From positions 5,260,632 through 5,324,631 of the forward strand of contig OX457057.1 of NCBI GenBank assembly GCA_949752795.1: DNA of 64,000 nucleotides, given 5' to 3'. A program made the position numbers and the translations under genes. Numbering within the stretch: position 1 is the stretch's first letter; every line of letters begins with the position of its first letter. The notes under the pieces are model-generated. The model was not told where the DNA came from, ran no database searches, and saw only the letters and a program-made list of their open reading frames with translations. Below are positions 57,540 through 64,000 of this stretch, piece by piece. Source of the DNA: Hyperoodon ampullatus. Lineage: Eukaryota; Chordata; Mammalia; Artiodactyla; Ziphiidae.

Positions 57540-59990
57540 AATTTGTTTTGTTTTGCTTTGAAATGTAAGTTTATTTCTGATCAGGGGCAGATGCCAATTT
57601 CATGGGGTCTGAAGCCAATACAGTTGGGGATCTTGTATAAATACAAAATAATGAACACAAAATTAGGCCTAGCATCTTGGAAGGGGTCTGTCCATGCAAC
57701 ACACGGGTGGTGAGGCGGGGGGCAGTCCTGAAGCTTCAGTGCTGGTAGCTTCACGGTAAACCTGACTGCGGTTCTGACTCACTTAAGATCTGGAATAACT
57801 GCTCCCCGCACCTTCAGTAAATTATAATTTAGGATAAAGTAAGAGAATTGCTTGCTGTATAGTTATGTTAGAATCAAGCAGCCACTGCGTGATTTAGATG
57901 TGAGCTAGTATTCTTTGTAAAAAATTTTCCTTCACATAAAAGCAACAGATTGAATGTCTGATGAGTCACAAATGCCCTTCTGAAAACAACAGCATTAGAG
58001 GGGCTTACTCAGAACACGTCTTTTTCCTTCTTCCAAAGCTGCTCCTTCAGATGCTGGCACGGAATCAACCCCCCCACCCTTCTTTCTCCCCTTCTCCTCC
58101 TGCCCCACCCCTGCACGTGCTGCCAGCTCAACAGACATTTAACACATCACATCCAACACCAACGTTTTTAACTACAGCAATTGTTTAAAAAATTGTCCGG
58201 ACACAGATTGAACCAGAAAATGGAAAGATTGTCAGTCATCGGCGGGTGATAAGGGGAAGCGAATTCAAGTCCTGCTGTCGGTTGGCAACATTTCCCAACT
58301 GTCCTGGTGTAAAGTGATTCCAGAACAACTTTATTTGAATAGTCTGTGTTGCACTCAAAGTAAATATTAATTCCATTATGCCATAAACTTTTATTTATCA
58401 TGACAGCAAGTCATAAAATTCTCTTACTAGAATATCGCTTCTAAATTGCATATCATAGATGAGATACAGCACTCATATTGGATGCTAGCAGCAATTACCC
58501 ACCATCCGTTATGCAAGTTGGTATTAAATGTGCTTTCTAAGTATGAGGCACAGTCTGAGCTTGTGAAGAAAATCTTCTGTGGCTATTTTCCAGGTGCCCG
58601 GAAATACAAGGAGAGGGTGACTGAGAAGTCACAGCAGCAGGGGCCAGGCACAAGGACCAAAGGGCACAGAGTCCCTGGCAGTAATTCACTGAAGTGTTCT
58701 TTGCATATTATGGTTCTGACTTTTTAAATTACATAAATTGCTCATTAGAAGTGCCTTGTAATTGCCTTACCCTGTGGTATTGTGAGAACTGTAGGTTTTA
58801 ATTATTCTTTTTTGATTTATAGTGTGGTTTGACTTGTTTAGGGTGATGGTTTGAAAATAAGGATCTGCTTTAATTGTTGTACTAAGTGAAAATAGATGAC
58901 TCCGTTTATCAAATCCCTTGACTTTGTGTTTGGGGAGTACAAGGGGTCTTATGGTTTCTCAGCCCTTGTTGGTAACCATAGGGGGTTTGCCAGGTGGGGC
59001 CTGGGGAGAATCCCTCTCAGCCTGGACAGACAGCATTTTGGGCTCTGCCTGACCCTGGGGTGGCCTGAGCAGAGCTTGGCAGTGCTTAACCTACGGGTAG
59101 ATTTAATGACACCTGCGCGGATGTCCCCTCACCTCTTCCTCACAGTATGGATAGGACAGGAAAAGCCAAAGCTCTTTAGTATCTTTGGAGGGCAGGGCAG
59201 GGACGATGGGTACTGGGGGGCAGGAGGGATGCTCCTGGGATCTCTGCTGCAAAGCCGTCATGCCCCTTGGCCCCCGCCCAGCCAGCTCTCACCTCCTGCA
59301 GCATCAGGCCTCCGTCTTCCCAGCCCTACCCAGAGCTGAGCTGTTCTGAGCTGTGTAATGGGGCTGGGCTGCAGACTTTCCCGGCCCCTGGGCCCGGCGC
59401 CATGTCATCCAATGCCTAGAATTGATGAGTTGTGAGACCAGACCATGGCTTCGGGGATAAACTTCCAGGACCTGCTCTGGCTCATCTGTAGCCACTGATG
59501 AATAAAAACTCAATTAGGACGCTGGTCCTTGAAAGGCAGCTATTTTAGGACTCACTTTTGGAAAGGCAGAGGATTTCTTTTTCCAAGATAAAATTATACA
59601 TTTGTCAATACAGCAGAAGCATCGACCGCTTTCTCTTGGGGGTCTCTCGTCTTAACTATTCTCCATCAGAAAGCTTTGCTCTTTGAAGCTGGGCTGGCAG
59701 CAGGCTCCCATACATCTGGCTCATCGAGAGATGCCTCTGACCCCTCTGCATCTGCTTTCACGTGTCCTTTTTGGAGCAGCTCACCTCTCACTGACAGTAG
59801 AGGGACAGCCTTTGTGAGTCTAGGAGCATTTTGTCACAAAGCCCCTGGCCCATGTCTCCCCCTTTTCATCACCTGTTTTATGAATGTGGCATTCTGTTCC
59901 AGGCCAGATTTCCATGACATGAAAAATACACTAAATATGGGCTGCCACAGTAACCGTCATTAACCAACCACTAGTTGTGCCTTTATAAAT
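57540..59990. other. CAMTA1: Repeat-poor intronic sequence
   Basis: About 2.4 kb with no clear transposable element. The AT-rich segment 58180-58520 has ATTAATT, TATTTATC and CAATTAC motifs and may be a conserved non-coding element. No exon is recognised. Confidence 0.45.
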
Positions 59991-60459
59991 TTTTACACAC
60001 TGCTAAATTATAAATACGCAATGCTGAAAGTAATGAAATATGCACCTCTAATATCTGCAGTTATAAGATGTGCAAGCACATGCTATAAATTGGGAGGAGG
60101 AATTGGGGTACTTCATCTGTTTCCTAGTTAGAGCCCAGGTTGCGCTTCTCCCCTGGGAGTCCCTCATGAGGGCCTTTCCTCTCAACAGGAGCCCTGCAGG
60201 TAGCACCTCTCCGGTGCTGGGCTGCCCTGGTTGGAACCTTTTTCTTTGTTTGTCGTTCACATGGATTCAATAAACAAAGGTTCAATAGCGTATGCCGTGT
60301 TTCTGAACTGTGCTAGGCTGGAAATCCACAGTTGAATGAGTCTGAAAATTTGCATCGTCTGTTTGAGGAGATGGACAAATTAACAAGTAACAGCAGTGCA
60401 GGGGGTGAGGCCCAGGGAGAAGGGCACCCAGGTGCTGGAGGTGACTAGGATGACTTTGA

Positions 60460-60640
60460 ACAAACTCCACCTCATTTTCCTCATCTGTGAGTGGGGTGTA
60501 TCCTTGTCTCCTCCCTCTTGGTGCTCTTGGGGGTATTCTATGAGTTCCTGCACATAAAAGCATTTATTTAGAGCAGTTCCTGGCACAAACTAAACAAGAG
60601 GCAAATGTTAACTATTATAACCACACTCATTATTACTTGA
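60460..60640 (-). repeat. MIR SINE fragment
   Basis: 'tcattttcctcatctgtgag', 'gcagttcctggcacaaact' and 'gttaactattataacc' follow MIR complement order. Confidence 0.65.
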
Positions 60641-60779
60641 TTTCTTGCTGTCTTATGCCCAAAATTAACAGCTGAGATCATGGCAAGAGCACTTTCTTTC
60701 TTGGTTAAAGAGCATGGCCTTCATTACTGCCAGGGGTGAGTGAAAGAGACATTGTATTTTCTCCGACATGAAAATATTT

Positions 60780-61300
60780 TCATTGCCATTGTTTTTTATT
60801 TTATTTTTTTTAATGCAGCTTGGAAATTTAAAGAAACATTTAAAAGAATTATAAAGAAAAACAACTTATTTTGTATGTTTCATCTTATAAAATTTTCTGT
60901 TGAAGAAGTGACCTTATTTTTTTCATTGTCTTTGTTTCAATCTCAAAAGTAATTTATTATAAAAAGGCAACCAGCATAAAAATGTATAGATAGTAAAAGT
61001 CCCCCCTAAATCCAATGAACACACACACATTTTCACACACACTCTAAAAAAGTATCATTTTTAACCAGCAATATACTGTGAACTTTAAATCAACACAGAT
61101 AAATATATTTTAACAGCTGTACAGTAGTTCCTTGCAGGGACTTAACCTACAACATAACCTAGTTATGTTGTTTCCAGATTTTTTTCTATCCATACTTCAG
61201 TGATTATCCTTGAACAGTTTTTATGTACTTAGGTTAAATTTCTAGAAGTGGTATTATAGGTTAGAGGACTTTCATATTTTTAAGATTGTTATGTATTTTT
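60780..61300 (-). mobile_element. Diverged old L1 fragment (antisense), probable
   Basis: 'gttgtttccagatttttttc', 'aatttctagaagtggtatta' and 'agcaatatactgtgaac' resemble complement L1 3' text. Boundaries are uncertain. Confidence 0.45.
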
Positions 61301-61519
61301 TCATTAAAGATTCTTTTTTTCGGATGTGGACCATTTTTAAAGTCTTTATTGAATTTGTTACAACATTGCTTCTGTTTTATGTCTTGGCTTCTTGGCCACG
61401 AGGCATGTGGGAATCTCAGCTCCCCGACTAGGGATCAAACACGCACCGCCCCCGCCCCCCCCCCCCCGCCCGGCATTGGAAGGCAAAGTCTCAACCACTG
61501 GACCACCAGGGAGGTCCCA
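61301..61519 (-). mobile_element. CHR-type SINE (short head with extended part)
   Basis: The right end is 'accaccagggaggtcccat'. The body includes 'aaagtctttattgaatttg' and 'gccacgaggcatgtggg'. A homopolymer C expansion lies at 61449-61471. Flanking ATTGTTATGTATTTTT (61285-61300) and ATTGTTATATATTTTT (61520-61535) form a target duplication with one mismatch. Confidence 0.9.
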
Positions 61520-61839
61520 TATTGTTATATATTTTTAAACTATAAATTATGCAAACTTTGAAGGAATAATACAGGATAAAGAATTGAAAAGGTAGAAAAG
61601 CTATACAGTAAAAAGTAAGTCTCCCTTCCCCACTTCCCACCCTGCCTCACCCAATCAGCTCCCCAGAGGCCAACATGTTACAATTTCTCATCAATCCTTC
61701 CAGTGATGGACACTTTTTCCTTTCTTTTCTCTTGTGCAAATGTAGCATACTTCATACACATATTGCATCTTGCTTTTTCAATGTAACACTATAACTTGTA
61801 TTAGATTGGTTTCCATTAGTACGTAAAGAGCTGCCTCAT

Positions 61840-62135
61840 TCTTAGTAAGTAGTATTATTGAGCAGCTACTGTGTGCCTAGCATCGTTCTAGGTGCCAAAG
61901 ACAAAGTAGCCCTTTCTGATACACATTCTGGAGAGGAGAGACGGACAGTAAATTATGAAAAAATGTATATAGTATGTCAGATGGTGGTGTGCATCATTAA
62001 GAAAAATAAAGCAGAAAAAAAAGGCATAGGAAGTGGGTGCAATTTTAAATTGGGAGATTAGGAAAGACCCACTGAGAGGGTGATCCACGAGCAAAGAGCT
62101 GATGGAGCAAGGGTCCCTGTGGAACTCCAGGGGAG
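61840..62135 (-). mobile_element. L2 LINE 3' fragment
   Basis: 'ttattgagcagctactgtgt', 'gcctagcatcgttctaggtg' and 'ccaaagacaaagtagccctt' follow the complement of the L2 end. Confidence 0.65.
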
Positions 62136-62269
62136 AAGCTTTCCTTTATGACAGCAAGGAAAAGACTTGAGTTGGGAGCTGGTAGTCAACAGAATGAATG
62201 TACAACACTTGATTTAATCAACACTCTGCCGATAGATAAATGATGAATTAAGTTACATACCAAGCAACA

Positions 62270-62560
62270 TCATATGAAGGTGTCTGTTTCCTCACATTCT
62301 TACCTAAACGTTATACTATCGTACTGTTTTATTCATGTGGTTCTGGCTTATACAAGGAGTTATCCTATAGTTTTACTCTGCATTTATCTTATTAAGAAAG
62401 TTGAATGTATTTTCTTTTTCTATGAACTGTGTATTCACGTATTTATAAAATTTTGTATTAGATTGTTGGTCTTTTTCTTATTGGTTAGGAGAAGCTCTTT
62501 ATATATTACAGAAATTAGCCCTTTTTTCTGTAATATGTATCTTAAATAATTTCTAAGTTT
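62270..62560 (-). mobile_element. Old L1 fragment (antisense)
   Basis: 'gagaagctctttatatatta' and 'ggttctggcttatac' resemble complement text of L1 ORF2-end regions, as seen near 34.55-34.65 kb in the intact copy. Heavily diverged. Confidence 0.5.
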
Positions 62561-62603
62561 TTATTTGATTAAAAAACTTTTTATTCTACCTGTTCAAAAA
62601 ACA

Positions 62604-64000
62604 TTTTTTGAGCTTTTATATTTGAGTTTATTCTTCATTTAACTTTAAAACACTACTATAGTTGAATATTAAAACAAACAGTAGCAAGTAGTGAGCATAT
62701 TATGATTATAGTCCTTCACTCAGTCACTACTGCAAATAAAATGCCAGCAGTGAGTGTTATTCACTGGCCCCATTAGGAGGTCTGACACTGAACACTACCC
62801 CGAGATGATGTTCATCGTCCTCATATGCTTCTCCATTGTAATGGCGCCGTCTTTCCTGAGTTGGATTAAAGTCCACTAGTTCTACCTGGTCCATTTCATC
62901 AGTCTCTTCTACTTCCTTCCTCTCAGGTAGGAGTTTTTCCAGCAAAGAGAGTTTATCAGGGGAGAGAAATCCATTCTCAGGAAAGTTTACCTTAAATTCA
63001 ATGATTAGGCGACGCTTTTCATATGGTCTACGATAAATTGGCATGCCTTCATTTAGCACACACTCGATACCTCCATGCTTGACAATCTGACCTGGATGAG
63101 AAGCGATGACTATGGTTTGGTTGTCAAGAGTAGATATTGGCTTTTGGAAGGCACACAATGCCTCAACCAGCTGTATGTCCATACACATGAAAAGGTCTTC
63201 TCCTTGTCGAGTGAAAACAGCACGGTCCTTCTGATCTAAAACGATGATAATATCTCCTGGCTCCAGTCCTGGTTCTTGGTCTCCTTCACCACGGAATGTT
63301 ATCTTCTGGCCATCTTTCATGCCTATGTCAATATGAACTTCTAGAGTTTTCTTCTCTTGAACTATCTTCCTTCCATTGCAGCTTTTACATCTATCTTTAG
63401 GACTGATCTGCTCTCCATGGCCCTGGCACTCCATGCAGACAGACTGAATCTGCTGAACCATTTCAGGTCCTATCTGATGAATTATTATTTGCATTCCAGG
63501 ACCTCGGCAATTGGGACAGCACTCTACTGCTCCTTTCTTACCACCTGGGCCTTCACATTTGTCACAAATCACATTCTTTTGCAGAGCTAGTGTTCTTGTT
63601 GCACCATTATATAAATCTTCTAAGGTTACTGTGAGTTGATGCACAACATTTTTACCTCTCCTTTCTCTCTGTATCCTGTCTCCTCCTCCAAAAAACATAT
63701 CAAAGATGTCCATGGGGGAGCCCAAACTGCCACCTGCTCCACCTTCTTTAATTGCCTGGTCTCCTCTTTTGTCATATAATTCCCTTTTCTTTGCATCAGA
63801 GAGCACTTCATAAGCTTGAGAAGTCTGTTTAAACTTCTTTCCTTCATTTGGATTCTTATCAGGGTGGTACTTCAAGGCCAGTTTCCTGTAAGCCTTTTTC
63901 AATTCTTCTTGGGTGGCATTGGGTTTGACTCCCAAAGCATCATAATAAATGGTTTCTTTCACCATTTCCTACAGCTGGTGAGCAGGCCGATGCTGGTGTG
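62604..64000 (-). pseudogene. DNAJA1: DNAJA1 processed retrocopy, ORF open for 402 codons
   Basis: An intronless minus-strand copy of DNAJA1, the cytosolic type I Hsp40 co-chaperone that stimulates Hsp70. The frame 63965-62757 starts MVKETIYYD and keeps the J domain HPD (residues 34-36) and the G/F-rich linker. It also keeps all eight cysteines of the four CxxC zinc motifs ([30 protein letters not shown]). No stop or indel occurs in 387 codons. A one-base deletion near 62797-62803 then replaces the parental end GGVQCQTS, including the CaaX farnesylation box, by [13 protein letters not shown], giving 402 instead of 397 residues. About thirty other substitutions separate it from the human protein as I recall it. 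The missing introns, 3' UTR and AATAAA complement (62627-62632) prove an mRNA origin. Its 5' UTR runs off the window end. Confidence 0.93.

Larger units (their letters stand above)
4626..64000 (+). other. CAMTA1: CAMTA1 intron downstream of the exon
   Basis: I found no further CAMTA1 exon: the next should encode CLYGCYVHSSIIPTFHRRCYWLLQ. From general knowledge CAMTA1 has several introns of hundreds of kilobases, which fits. All other features to the right end are therefore intronic insertions or intronic sequence. Sense-strand transcription passes through the antisense L1 and the antisense DNAJA1 retrocopy. Confidence 0.75.

Overview
The window is nuclear DNA of a mammal, almost certainly a cetacean. 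The evidence is tRNA-derived SINEs of the cetacean CHR type: ten copies of the head starting 'ggcttccctggtgg' or its complement, with A- and B-box-like promoters and A-rich tails. They sit among mammal-wide L2, MIR and old L1 repeats. There are no bacterial or viral gene arrays, and almost every long open frame is a repeat or chance frame.

One conserved host coding exon is visible, at 4490-4625 (+). It encodes part of the CG-1 DNA-binding domain of CAMTA1 (calmodulin-binding transcription activator 1), with a clean acceptor and donor and uninterrupted coding sequence. The next CAMTA1 exon, which should begin with codons for CLYGCYVHSS, was not found, so about 59 kb downstream reads as one large CAMTA1 intron. 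The window therefore lies inside CAMTA1, transcribed left to right.

Layout: 1-4489 is upstream intron with a 580-bp hexanucleotide satellite and an L1 3' end. Then come the exon and 5-22 kb of mixed single-copy intron with MIR, L2, DNA-transposon and SINE copies. From about 23.1 to 30.4 kb lie two old sense-strand L1 fragments, peppered with younger insertions. From 33.6 to 40.34 kb is a full-length antisense L1 with both ORFs open, a 10-bp target duplication and a perfect endonuclease site. From 40.3 to 62.6 kb is intron with L2, MIR, LTR-like and SINE fragments, a 30-bp CCAAT minisatellite (52.75 kb) and an AP-1-site cluster (57.2-57.4 kb). From 62.6 kb to the end is an antisense intronless DNAJA1 retrocopy, open for 402 codons but with a one-base deletion that replaces the farnesylation tail.

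The genes do not form a pathway. The biology is a long neuronal transcription-factor intron that has accumulated retroelements. I did not find a new multi-gene system. The most noteworthy objects are the apparently intact L1, the open DNAJA1 retrocopy with altered C-terminus, and several candidate regulatory or unstable repeat tracts.
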